This document shows positions 1 to 7,730 of a stretch of DNA of 64,000 nucleotides, piece after piece. Made by a program: the position numbers and the translations under genes. Under the pieces are notes generated by a model. It had not been told where the DNA came from and made no database searches. It was given only the letters and a program-made list of their open reading frames with translations. The first letter of the stretch is position 1. Each line of letters opens with the position of its first letter. Origin of the DNA: Thermoplasmata archaeon (GTDB lineage Archaea > Thermoplasmatota > Thermoplasmata > Thermoplasmatales > Thermoplasmataceae); assembly GCA_021846695.1 (NCBI GenBank), contig JAJZWN010000002.1, forward strand, positions 5,065-69,064, written 5' to 3'.

Positions 1-1438
1 CAAAATTAATTATAGATTCCTCTGCGATTAGACTTGAATCTCCTAACCACCCCATTCTTTCGTCTCTTTGCGGGCAATCTGTTGGTATTCCCATTAAATT
101 GCTTACTTGTGACCATAAAACCATTTTATGTATTTTATTTAGTATATCGTTTTCCCTACTAAAAACAATACCGCCCACAGGATTTACGTTACTATGCACA
201 ATCCTTCCATCTACTGTATCTAAGTTAGGCGTTATATTCCCCCCAGAGATTTCAACATATCTAAAACCGTGATACGTAAATCTCGGTTCATAAGATTCAT
301 AGTACCCTCCCTTTGATATGTAAGTATCCTCATTTTTTGCTGTTCTATTTGGACCAGTATTAAGAGTGTTATCCTTATTTATCAATTCAGCATATCTAAG
401 TTTCACTTCATCCCCTCTATTTAATCTCTCAAATTTTATTTTGACCCAACCTGTATAGTTTTGACCAAAATCTACAACGTATTTATTTTCTGCAGAGTAG
501 ATAATATTCTTGGGCTTCATGGATCCGACTATTTCTATTGGGGGGAATAACGCATCTGAGACAAGTTTCCCTAATTTAGAATTGGAATAATTACAATATA
601 CCCAACTAGAATCATCGAATTTTGGAGAATCCCAACCTTCTTGATCTAACCTTGCATCGTATGTTTCACCATTATATATATCGTTATAAATTATTGGACC
701 GGCTGATGTTTTCCAAGTTGTGTCAGTACCAAAATGTAATGTTTCTCCATCCTCATATACTAATACCATATCTATGATAACTTGATGCTTTCCATCATAC
801 CCATATTCCTGAGTGTACCTACTATTACCGACAATAATTCCTATACAATTCAAGCCATTCCTAAGATAATTGTCTACACTATAAGTGGAATAAAGAATTT
901 TTTTCTTATAATCTGTCCATTGGGGAGTTAATACTTTGGTCCCTACTTTATTACCATTTATCCTTAACTCGTAATATCCAAGTGCACTTATATAAATTTT
1001 TGCACTTTTTATAGTTTTTTTTATATCAATTTCCTTTCTAACAAGTGAATCTACAAATATCCACCTCCCAATCCATGTTTGCTCTGCAATAAAGGCAGTT
1101 TCAAAAGAGTATATATCACTAAAGGGACTTTCATTCCCATCATTGTCCCACCATTTAACCCTCCAGTAATACTTAGTAAAACTGTTTAACGGTTGCCCTT
1201 CATAATATACAAAAGAATTTTTGTCAGAGTTTACTTTTCCTGTATCCCACATGTTGCCTAATTCTTTCATTAAATTGCTCCTACTATCAGATACAATTAT
1301 TTTATATGCAGATTGATTAACGTGATTCCCTTGCGAAGTAAGAACCCATGAAAAAAATGGGTTTTTTATATCGATTCCTTGGGGCTCTTTTATAAAATTT
1401 ATTTTACATTCTACAGGTTTATCTATAAAACTTCTCAT
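1..1438 (-). CDS. Alpha-L-rhamnosidase, GH78 family (partial; runs off the left edge)
   Basis: An open frame from an ATG at 1438 reads to base 1 without a stop, giving about 479 N-terminal residues of a glycosidase expected to release terminal L-rhamnose. The N-terminal third reads like the beta-sandwich domains of this family (a Trp-rich strand segment ending in WIGRWIF). Near the truncated end, about residues 454-467, is DCPQRDERMGWLGD, which matches the GH78 hallmark containing the acidic catalytic residues. The catalytic (alpha/alpha)6 barrel lies mostly outside the window. No signal peptide is visible, so it probably acts in the cytoplasm. Codon use looks more A/T-rich than in its neighbours, which may mean acquisition by transfer. 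The enolase-superfamily dehydratase at 3173-4285 supports a rhamnose role. Family assignment is firm; substrate is inferred. Confidence 0.88.
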   Translation of the reverse strand, partial: MRSFIDKPVECKINFIKEPQGIDIKNPFFSWVLTSQGNHVNQSAYKIIVSDSRSNLMKELGNMWDTGKVNSDKNSFVYYEGQPLNSFTKYYWRVKWWDNDGNESPFSDIYSFETAFIAEQTWIGRWIFVDSLVRKEIDIKKTIKSAKIYISALGYYELRINGNKVGTKVLTPQWTDYKKKILYSTYSVDNYLRNGLNCIGIIVGNSRYTQEYGYDGKHQVIIDMVLVYEDGETLHFGTDTTWKTSAGPIIYNDIYNGETYDARLDQEGWDSPKFDDSSWVYCNYSNSKLGKLVSDALFPPIEIVGSMKPKNIIYSAENKYVVDFGQNYTGWVKIKFERLNRGDEVKLRYAELINKDNTLNTGPNRTAKNEDTYISKGGYYESYEPRFTYHGFRYVEISGGNITPNLDTVDGRIVHSNVNPVGGIVFSRENDILNKIHKMVLWSQVSNLMGIPTDCPQRDERMGWLGDSSLIAEESIINF

Positions 1439-1472
1439 AAATGATTAATAATTAATATAATATTAACTCTAA

Positions 1473-1488
1473 CCCATACATGTCTGGG
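1473..1488. promoter_or_regulatory. Palindromic operator candidate in the GH78 promoter
   Basis: CCCATACATGTCTGGG is a 16-bp near-perfect palindrome centred on CATG (14 of 16 positions symmetric). On the minus strand it lies just downstream of a TATA-like TTTTATATT (about 1490-1498) and upstream of the GH78 start at 1438. That is where a repressor would block initiation. It differs from the CCGGAAA-N7-ATATGGA motif at the dehydratase and aldolase promoters. Confidence 0.4.
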
Positions 1489-1553
1489 AATATAAAAGTA
1501 AATTTTGTTGGATGGCACAACTTTATACATATTTACATTCTATCAGATTAGGA

Positions 1554-2264
1554 TTATTCCAAAACTCCTGTAACAACCAGCAATGCCAGCAGTATAGAAA
1601 AAATTACAACGGATTTCAATATTTTCTCATAGTATTTTGCTAATTTAATGCTATCAATAGTCTCACCGCGGATCAGTGACCTGTAAGGTCTTGATGCCTG
1701 AATCTGTATTTGGAGGAGAGAATAACCGGTAGCAATCATCATCAGTATTATTAAGAAATTATTTCCTCCCTGCACAATATACCCGGATGCAATTGGCATT
1801 GAACCTGTGGAGAAAGCAAGAAATATATTATTATGGAAAAATCCCCCGAAGAGTTCGAGGTTGTAAGCGAATACAAAGAAAATCTCCACCAGCCCGGCAA
1901 GTATTAGAAAATGGACCACAAAAAATGCGAAATAAAAGGAAAAAGAAAGACCTGCAATGAGAGATACAAATCCCACAATTATCATTATATTACGGGGTAT
2001 ATAATTAGCCCATGGGCCAGGGGATTTCTTAAGGGAGGAATCAAAGCAATGGGCAGAAATACCCAGGCAGATCACAAATGTTATGAACAGATACACAGTC
2101 CTCATGATATGGATGCTATGAGAAAAGAAGCTGCCGAAAAATACCAGAGAGCTTACCATGAGTGTGTAGGGATAGAAGGTGAGGCCAATTATTGCTCTTA
2201 TATGAAGAGGGCCCGATCTGGGTACGTACCATTCTTTTAATCTATCCGGCATGAGTCTTACCAT
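1554..2264 (-). CDS. Polytopic membrane protein of unknown function
   Basis: A 236-residue hydrophobic protein with roughly six predicted membrane segments. A short charged N-terminus precedes the first segment, and a basic loop (RPYRSLIRGE, about residue 192) precedes the last helix. I see no UbiA-type aspartate motif, transporter signature or enzymatic residues. It lies between the MBL-fold gene and the GH78 gene on the same strand, with about 95 and 115 nt gaps. It may therefore be expressed with the sugar genes, but nothing in the protein indicates transport of sugars. Function unknown. Confidence 0.6.
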   Translation of the reverse strand: MVRLMPDRLKEWYVPRSGPLHIRAIIGLTFYPYTLMVSSLVFFGSFFSHSIHIMRTVYLFITFVICLGISAHCFDSSLKKSPGPWANYIPRNIMIIVGFVSLIAGLSFSFYFAFFVVHFLILAGLVEIFFVFAYNLELFGGFFHNNIFLAFSTGSMPIASGYIVQGGNNFLIILMMIATGYSLLQIQIQASRPYRSLIRGETIDSIKLAKYYEKILKSVVIFSILLALLVVTGVLE

Positions 2265-2359
2265 ATAATTAATCGGTACATGCTCAATAATTTTTTGTGA
2301 ATCTATTATATAATTATTAATATAAATAATCTAAATTCCATGAATTTAAAGAGGTGGAA

Positions 2360-3118
2360 TCAGAATTCCATTCCTGTTATATCGGGATCATAGGCGGGAA
2401 GTATCCTTCCATAACGTTCCATGGCCCTGTAAGCACTGTAGCATTCGAATATGTTTTCCGCAATGCCCATTGGAATTTTATTTCTTATATTATTTTTCTT
2501 GAAGGCTGCGTCCGTGAACACCACCTTTCCGCCAGATGTATTTATTATGAATGCAAGAGACGCCCTGTGGTGGCATCCTACCCATAATGCATCTATTCCG
2601 GGTACCAGTTCGGTTATAGATTCTGCATCAAAATACCTTATCCTCCTGTGGGCCACAAAATCGAGATACTGAAGAATCCTTTCAGGCACAAAGAGATTCC
2701 TCTCCGCATTGTGTTCCCCCGGTACAACGATATCATCTATCCAGCCTTTTTTCAGTATATGGTATGTGGCTCTGTTAAACATATCCGCCCTTCCGGTTGT
2801 ATAGTCCTGAATTGGCGTAAATGATATATTTTCTATGCTGTCTGGAGGGAACCCCATCTTTTTTAGAATATCAACGGAATCCAATGAAATGAATTTTGCA
2901 CGTTCTCCGGCAAATCGCACCATTGCATTGTTTCTCTCTGTTAGATCCTCCGGAAGTCCTGTATTTATCAAAAAATTGGTATCCCTGTTGTATGCCAGGA
3001 CCATATGGAAATGCAGAAGTTCCCAGGAATCCCAGCCTGACATTCTGTACACCTCTGGACCAGGAACCCAGGATTCTCCGGTTTTAACTATTTTTACCCT
3101 GAAAATATTTTCTGTCAT
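2360..3118 (-). CDS. Metallo-beta-lactamase-fold protein with degenerate metal site
   Basis: About 252 residues resembling the N-acyl-homoserine-lactonase/hydrolase branch of the metallo-beta-lactamase superfamily. The succession fits the fold: an N-terminal strand region (FLINTGLP), a segment where HxHxDH should be (reads TPIQDY), GCHHRAS where the second His motif is expected, FTDAAF with the bridging Asp, and ILPAYDP where IxPGHDP is usual. Nearly all metal-binding histidines are therefore replaced. A start five codons upstream (3130) is possible. I prefer the ATG at 3118 because GGTGA lies 5 nt before it and a TATA box lies about 40 nt upstream. It follows the dehydratase gene by 54 nt on the same strand and may be a lactone-handling or binding partner, but the lost ligands argue against a normal metallohydrolase. 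Confidence 0.7.
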   Translation of the reverse strand: MTENIFRVKIVKTGESWVPGPEVYRMSGWDSWELLHFHMVLAYNRDTNFLINTGLPEDLTERNNAMVRFAGERAKFISLDSVDILKKMGFPPDSIENISFTPIQDYTTGRADMFNRATYHILKKGWIDDIVVPGEHNAERNLFVPERILQYLDFVAHRRIRYFDAESITELVPGIDALWVGCHHRASLAFIINTSGGKVVFTDAAFKKNNIRNKIPMGIAENIFECYSAYRAMERYGRILPAYDPDITGMEF

Positions 3119-3172
3119 TTGCCTCACCATAGTTTTAATTACTAATTTGGTATAAAATATGAAATATTTTAA

Positions 3173-4285
3173 TTAGTTTGGCTTTTTATACTCTATTCCA
3201 AACCCGGGCCTGTCACCAAGTTCAATGTAACCCTTTACAGGGAATGGTATTCCTTCCATATCCTGCTCCATCCACTCCCTGTATTTGGTCAGGAACTCTG
3301 CAACAGGTGTCACGCTTTCCGGCTCTGATATTATACAGTGGAGGTTATAAACATTGCCTGTGTGCGGTACAATAATAGCTCCATAGGTTTCGGCAAGCGC
3401 GGCTATCTTTTTCATAGGTGTTATGCCGCCTGTCCAGACAGCATCCGGCTGCAGTATTCTTATGCCCGCATCCAGTAATCTTTTAAAATCGTATACATGA
3501 TAATGGTGTTCCCCCTCTGATATGGGTATATCTGTTTTCAGTGTTAGCATTTTCATGGCCTCGAAATCATCAGGCATAAAGGGCTCCTCCACCCATGCCA
3601 TATCATATTTTTCAAGCTTCTTTACCATTTTAAGTGCAAAGTTGTAATTCCATGACATCCACGCGTCACCTGCCAGTTCCACATCGTATCCCACCGCGTC
3701 CCTTATGGCCCTTACGAGTTCTATGTTTTTACTGACACCGTCAACATCTGATGGGCCTGAAATAAATCTCATCTTCATAGTCTTGTAACCCTCTGACACA
3801 TATTTCCGTGCCTCTTCCTGCAGTTCTGGTATGGCTGTTGGATGCAGATGCGATGCATATGCCCTTATTTTTTTTCGTGTGGGGCCGCCCATTATACGGT
3901 ATGCTGGAACACCGAGATACCTTGAATAAAGGTCGTACATAAGGATGTTGATTGCACTGAGAGCGTGCATCATAACGCCGGCTCTCCCCAGGGGAAGGGA
4001 CAGCCTGTAAAGCATGTCCCAGGCCATGTTTATTTCAGAAACGTCCAGTCCGTTCAATTTTTTTGACAGATCAACGGCAAAATCCGCAACGTCTGAAGTT
4101 GTGTTGTAGTACGCTGCATAATCACCTGCCCTCATCTCAAGGGTGCAAACTTCATTGATCATGGCGGCCTCAGTAGGCGATACCTCGCCAAGGATGTTTT
4201 TATAATAATCTGTTGGCTTGACATATCTGTAAACAGGCTGTTCCACCTTTTCCCTACCAATTATTCTTACGCCTTCGATCTTCAT
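3173..4285 (-). CDS. Enolase-superfamily sugar-acid dehydratase, L-rhamnonate dehydratase-like
   Basis: A 370-residue mandelate-racemase-type member of the enolase superfamily. Visible catalytic features are a KMR motif (171-173) on the second barrel strand, metal ligands Asp207 (GDAW), Glu233/234 (VEEP) and Glu259 (GEH), and His308 in VPHTGN as the likely acid/base. The C-terminal part (QPDAVWTGG, DRPGFGIE) most resembles L-rhamnonate dehydratases, which remove water from L-rhamnonate to give 2-keto-3-deoxy-L-rhamnonate. A nearby GH78 rhamnosidase supports that substrate, though other 6-deoxy or hexonic acids are possible. The start is an ATG 24-30 nt after an A/T-rich TATA-like element, so the transcript is probably leaderless. 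The motif at 4327-4347 lies 41 nt upstream and is shared with the aldolase gene at 40041. Confidence 0.82.
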   Translation of the reverse strand: MKIEGVRIIGREKVEQPVYRYVKPTDYYKNILGEVSPTEAAMINEVCTLEMRAGDYAAYYNTTSDVADFAVDLSKKLNGLDVSEINMAWDMLYRLSLPLGRAGVMMHALSAINILMYDLYSRYLGVPAYRIMGGPTRKKIRAYASHLHPTAIPELQEEARKYVSEGYKTMKMRFISGPSDVDGVSKNIELVRAIRDAVGYDVELAGDAWMSWNYNFALKMVKKLEKYDMAWVEEPFMPDDFEAMKMLTLKTDIPISEGEHHYHVYDFKRLLDAGIRILQPDAVWTGGITPMKKIAALAETYGAIIVPHTGNVYNLHCIISEPESVTPVAEFLTKYREWMEQDMEGIPFPVKGYIELGDRPGFGIEYKKPN

Positions 4286-4326
4286 AATATCATATTTTTA
4301 ATGTTTGATTATTATTAAATCTATAT

Positions 4327-4347
4327 CCGGAAATGTTCGTATATGGA
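4327..4347. promoter_or_regulatory. Shared operator motif CCGGAAA-N7-ATATGGA, copy 1
   Basis: Located in the divergent promoter region between the dehydratase (start 4285, minus) and the cinA-like gene (start 4397, plus). Both 7-base arms are identical to those at 39979-39999. Exactly 41 nt separate the motif from the dehydratase start codon, the same as from its counterpart to the aldolase start codon. It lies just upstream of the dehydratase TATA region, which suits an activator or a TFB-region regulator. Confidence 0.6.
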
Positions 4348-4396
4348 AAGAGGGAATATTGCACATTATTTTTATATTATTTCATTATATTAAATT

Positions 4397-5152
4397 ATGA
4401 AAGCTGTTATAATTACAGTTGGAAACGAAATACTGAAGGGCAGGACCGTAAACACAAATTTTTCCTATATAGGAGAATTGCTTACATATTCAGGATATGA
4501 TGTTGTAAAGGGAATAATTGTCAGGGATAATCTTGATGAGATAGCCAATGCTTTCAGGGAATCTTTTTCAGCAGGTGATATTATTATATCTTCCGGCGGG
4601 CTGGGTCCCACCTATGACGACATGACGCTGAAGGGGTTCTCTGCATGCTTCGGATTGAAGCTTGTAAAAAATCAGGAGGCCGAGAATATGATACTCGGGA
4701 AGGCAGGGTATATGACTCCTGCCAGGGAAAAAATGTCAATCCTCCCCGAAGGATCAGAACCACTGGAAAACAGGGCCGGAACAGCCCCTGGCATTTATAT
4801 TGAAATTTCCGGTAAGACCTTTATAATAGTCCCTGGGGTTCCGGGAGAGGTGAAATCTATCATGGAAGGAATAAAGGACAGGATAAAAGTACCCGGATTT
4901 CAATATACTGATAGATCTGAAAATCTGTATAATGTTAAGGAAAGCCTCATAGCGCCTTTAATAGCTGACCTTATGAAAAAATATGGTGGCAATGCATACA
5001 TAAAAACACACCCGAAAGTAGATGAGAATGGAGAGCCGTGGGTTGAGGTGGAGGTATCCGCATGGGGAAACGACAGGGGTGCCATAGAAAAACTGGCTGA
5101 TTCCATACTGGAGCAGATAAAGGAAGATGCAATGCAGAATAATTATAAGTAA
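4397..5152 (+). CDS. CinA-family molybdopterin-binding-domain protein
   Basis: A 251-residue protein matching the N-terminal MoCF-like domain of CinA. The start ITVGNEILKGRTVNTN and the motif SSGGLGPTYDD (about residues 66-76) are characteristic, followed by a proline-rich VPGVPGEV stretch (about 149-156). In full-length CinA this domain carries ADP-ribose pyrophosphatase activity and the C-terminal domain carries NMN deamidase activity. This archaeal protein has only the first domain, which is common in archaea. A TATA-like TTTTATATTAT about 25 nt before the ATG implies leaderless transcription. The DUF2240 gene follows after 17 nt, so the two likely form an operon. Exact substrate unknown. 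Confidence 0.85.
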   Translation: MKAVIITVGNEILKGRTVNTNFSYIGELLTYSGYDVVKGIIVRDNLDEIANAFRESFSAGDIIISSGGLGPTYDDMTLKGFSACFGLKLVKNQEAENMILGKAGYMTPAREKMSILPEGSEPLENRAGTAPGIYIEISGKTFIIVPGVPGEVKSIMEGIKDRIKVPGFQYTDRSENLYNVKESLIAPLIADLMKKYGGNAYIKTHPKVDENGEPWVEVEVSAWGNDRGAIEKLADSILEQIKEDAMQNNYK

Positions 5153-5169
5153 ATAAATGATTTACCCGC

Positions 5170-5646
5170 ATGAATAAGGATATGGCAAGAAAACTCATAG
5201 CCCTGGTGGCCATGAAAAAGGCCAGCGGTTATACCAGCTCAGATTTTATCAATACACTATCATTCAAACGTGCCCTGATTCCCCCGGATACTGTGGAACG
5301 TTTTATTGAGTCTTCCCTTAATGAGAAGCTCATAGTTGAAAAGGAAGGAAAATATGTTCCAAATTTCAGCACCGAGGGAGTTATAGTGCCACTGGATTTT
5401 TCAGTTGATGTTGATGAACTTTTCTCGGAGGCGGCTGAAAAGCCACTGGTAGACAGAATGCTGGAAGCGGCTTCGGCCTCAGGAAAAATGACAAAAAAGG
5501 AGGCAATAATCAAGGCCAGGGATCTGCTATCCGGCATGCAGTTTATAGATTTTGAAACGGCAATGGTCACTGTTCTTTCGGATGCTGGAATAGATATATC
5601 CTCATTTGTAGCTGAAAAGGAGAATAACTCCGGATACTCTCAATAA
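5170..5646 (+). CDS. DUF2240 family archaeal protein
   Basis: A 158-residue soluble protein resembling the archaeal DUF2240 family. The N-terminal 60 residues read like a winged helix (a long helix, then SLNEKLIVEKEGKYVPN as the wing), followed by the family's typical GVIVPLDFSVD stretch at about 71-81. The second half is a helical bundle with KMTKKEAIIKARDLL (about 103-117). The function of the family is not established; winged-helix content suggests nucleic-acid binding or a transcription-associated role. It follows the CinA-like gene closely, and its 3' end overlaps the convergent trm1 gene by 7 nt. Confidence 0.7.
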   Translation: MNKDMARKLIALVAMKKASGYTSSDFINTLSFKRALIPPDTVERFIESSLNEKLIVEKEGKYVPNFSTEGVIVPLDFSVDVDELFSEAAEKPLVDRMLEAASASGKMTKKEAIIKARDLLSGMQFIDFETAMVTVLSDAGIDISSFVAEKENNSGYSQ

Positions 5647-6695
5647 ATCAGGTGCAGGGCATCCTTTACCGGGACTGAAACTTTTATACCTGTATCTGAA
5701 AACTGGGATCTTCCGCACTGTATGCCATTCCCGGCCAGTTTTTCCATGCTTGATTCCATTCCCATGGAATCGTGGTGTATAATCCTGGCAAAATCTGCGA
5801 TATCTGCGAAGTACAGTGAGAGGTCATTGTTTTTCACTGCATCCAGGGATTTTAAAAACAATTTATCGGGGTTTTCAATTATATTCAGGCCTTTAACCAC
5901 ATCCGAATTGAGATTGCCCAGCCACATGGGACCTTCGCTGGATTCAGGGTATTCCGGTGCCAATCCTGTGTGCCGGTTGAATGTGCCTATTTTCTCCAGC
6001 TGCCTGTCTGCCATGGAAGATGATGAAATTATCTGGAATATTACACGGTAATAATGGGAGTGCCATAGGGATATCATGGGTATTGCGGCCCTATCCATTG
6101 CAGCTGCCCGTTTAACAATTTCGCCGATTAACAGGCGTATGCCTGATTCGTGCCTGTAGGTATCATTGATTATTGACGCCCCGTAGCGCCTGAACGTTTT
6201 CCTCCCCATGGAGCCGGTAAGGGCGGTAAGGTCTGTGGGGGTAATTCCGATGTAGCCCTTATTCCTGATATTCAGCATGGCGTCATCAATATATGGCAGC
6301 ACTGATCCGTAGGGATCGATATCTATATAATCAAACAGAAAATCGTTCAGTACTGCCTGAAATGTTCTATTGTATACCTCAACATCAGACCCATTCAGGT
6401 CCCTGTTGATTTTTATATACTCAAATGATTTTTTATTTATTTCAGAAATAACTGTTTTTACTCCGGCCTCCCGGTTAATCCTCAGCCCCCTTATGCCGGT
6501 GCCGCCGAAGGCATCCAGCGCTATCCTGGGTTTTACTGTCCTGAGGAAAGATACTGTAATATCCCGGTTAAGTTTCTGATCGAGATTATAAAAACCTGGA
6601 GTTTTTGTACCCGGGCCCTTTATAAAAAAATTATCAGGGGCCATTATCCTTACGGAGCCCTCTGATAATGTCTTAAATTGATTCTTCCTCTCCAT
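5640..6695 (-). CDS. trm1: tRNA (guanine(26)-N2)-dimethyltransferase Trm1
   Basis: A 351-residue SAM-dependent methyltransferase expected to dimethylate G26 of tRNA. Visible signatures are KTPGFYNLDQKLNRD at the N-terminus, the SAM-binding ALDAFGGTGIRGLR (about residues 55-68), and DYIDIDPYGS (about 117-126), which corresponds to the catalytic DPFG-type motif of Trm1. It is slightly shorter than the usual ~380 residues. The start overlaps the end of the THEP1-like NTPase gene by 23 nt, so it is the last gene of an operon mptD-NTPase-trm1. Its end overlaps the opposite-strand DUF2240 gene by 7 nt. Confidence 0.9.
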   Translation of the reverse strand: MERKNQFKTLSEGSVRIMAPDNFFIKGPGTKTPGFYNLDQKLNRDITVSFLRTVKPRIALDAFGGTGIRGLRINREAGVKTVISEINKKSFEYIKINRDLNGSDVEVYNRTFQAVLNDFLFDYIDIDPYGSVLPYIDDAMLNIRNKGYIGITPTDLTALTGSMGRKTFRRYGASIINDTYRHESGIRLLIGEIVKRAAAMDRAAIPMISLWHSHYYRVIFQIISSSSMADRQLEKIGTFNRHTGLAPEYPESSEGPMWLGNLNSDVVKGLNIIENPDKLFLKSLDAVKNNDLSLYFADIADFARIIHHDSMGMESSMEKLAGNGIQCGRSQFSDTGIKVSVPVKDALHLIY

Positions 6696-7218
6696 TCAAT
6701 ACCTTTAAAATTTTAAATGGCAGTATGTTCTTGTTGATGGGGGTAATATCAAAAACCCTCACACTTTCATAGCCGCGGAATTCCTGGAGCACTGGGTTTC
6801 TGGATTTCTTATGCAGTGTTACGATTATCGATTTATCAGATTTCATTGTTTCCTCTATCTCGGCCTTTATCTGCTTGGTTGTATTTTCAATTTTCCCGAG
6901 CTCGTCTATTATTATAACATCTGCCTCCTCTCTTGATTTCTGGAGGCTGGGGACCAGAAGCTCTTCCAGCGCCTTTGTATCCACCCCGAGTTTGTCCACC
7001 TTTACCCTTGAAACAAGATCACTTCTGGCGAATTCAACCTTTCTCTTTGTAAGAATATCCGTAATATAATAGGCAAGCACCCTTCCGTGTTCAATCTTTT
7101 CTGATACAAGTGTACCCTCTATTAATTTTCCATTGTTTTTTAGCATCTCCATAATCTTATTCAGTGCCTCGGTCTTTATAGAACCGATTGGTCCGGTTAT
7201 CCCTACTTTTATTGCCAT
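6673..7218 (-). CDS. THEP1-type nucleoside-triphosphatase with altered P-loop
   Basis: A 181-residue P-loop protein of the THEP1 NTPase family. A glycine-rich loop GPIGSIKT (about residues 9-16), the Walker B segment VIIIDELGKIE (about 100-110), VTLHKKSRNP (about 133-142) and a C-terminal TPINKNILPFKIL match the family layout. The canonical GK(S/T) of Walker A is changed: the Gly before Lys is Ile. Family members hydrolyse NTPs in vitro, and their cellular role is unclear. The gene is sandwiched between mptD (2-nt gap) and trm1 (overlap), so the three are co-transcribed. Confidence 0.72.
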   Translation of the reverse strand: MAIKVGITGPIGSIKTEALNKIMEMLKNNGKLIEGTLVSEKIEHGRVLAYYITDILTKRKVEFARSDLVSRVKVDKLGVDTKALEELLVPSLQKSREEADVIIIDELGKIENTTKQIKAEIEETMKSDKSIIVTLHKKSRNPVLQEFRGYESVRVFDITPINKNILPFKILKVLNGEEESI

Positions 7219-7220
7219 TA

Positions 7221-7574
7221 TTATTCCTCCAAATACATCAGCGGGTAATTCAGGTCCTGCACATAATGCATCCTTGCCCTTACCGCCTGACCATTATATT
7301 CAACGGTTAACCTTACATCCATCATTTCTCCTGAGAGGGATGTATACTGGAACGATGTGCTCTGGCTTCCCATATTAATTTCTACGGATACGTGCTTAAC
7401 AAAGGGCTGTACTGATACACTTTTTTCTATTGCCCGTGAAATTTCGTCTATATTGCTCTCATTTACAGGCACACCGGTATACTGATGAAATATGCCACCC
7501 AGTTTTATGCCCGCCTCGAATATTGCCCTTTCCCTATCTGTGCAGTGAAAATATTTGCGGGCCGGGTCTAACAT
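7221..7574 (-). CDS. mptD: Archaeal dihydroneopterin aldolase MptD
   Basis: About 117 residues of the archaea-specific MptD family (formerly DUF381). The stretch FEAGIKLGGIFHQYTGVPV (about residues 18-36 from the chosen start) is diagnostic. The enzyme converts 7,8-dihydroneopterin to 6-hydroxymethyl-dihydropterin, a step to tetrahydromethanopterin or folate-type pterins. The open frame extends 15 codons upstream to 7619. I choose the ATG at 7574 (MLDPARK) because a TATA-like TTTAATAAA lies about 25 nt before it, the leaderless spacing seen elsewhere in the window, and the extra residues do not belong to the family. It heads the operon mptD-NTPase-trm1. Confidence 0.85.
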   Translation of the reverse strand: MLDPARKYFHCTDRERAIFEAGIKLGGIFHQYTGVPVNESNIDEISRAIEKSVSVQPFVKHVSVEINMGSQSTSFQYTSLSGEMMDVRLTVEYNGQAVRARMHYVQDLNYPLMYLEE

Positions 7575-7730
7575 TATATAGTGTATTACATATAATTTAT
7601 TAAATATTGTTCTTTTCAAAATTACGAATTTTTAAACCTTTTGTTTGGAACATTGAAAAAAGATTTAGATGAGTTTATATGTAAGTTTACTATAGCATTA
7701 CCTGTAGCTGATAAATTAAGGTGAATAATA

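Noticed and set aside
1911..2240. 109-codon plus-strand frame inside the 1554-2264 membrane protein gene
   Set aside because: Antisense to a gene with a clear hydrophobic pattern; composition is random-looking with many Lys/His/Tyr and no motif.
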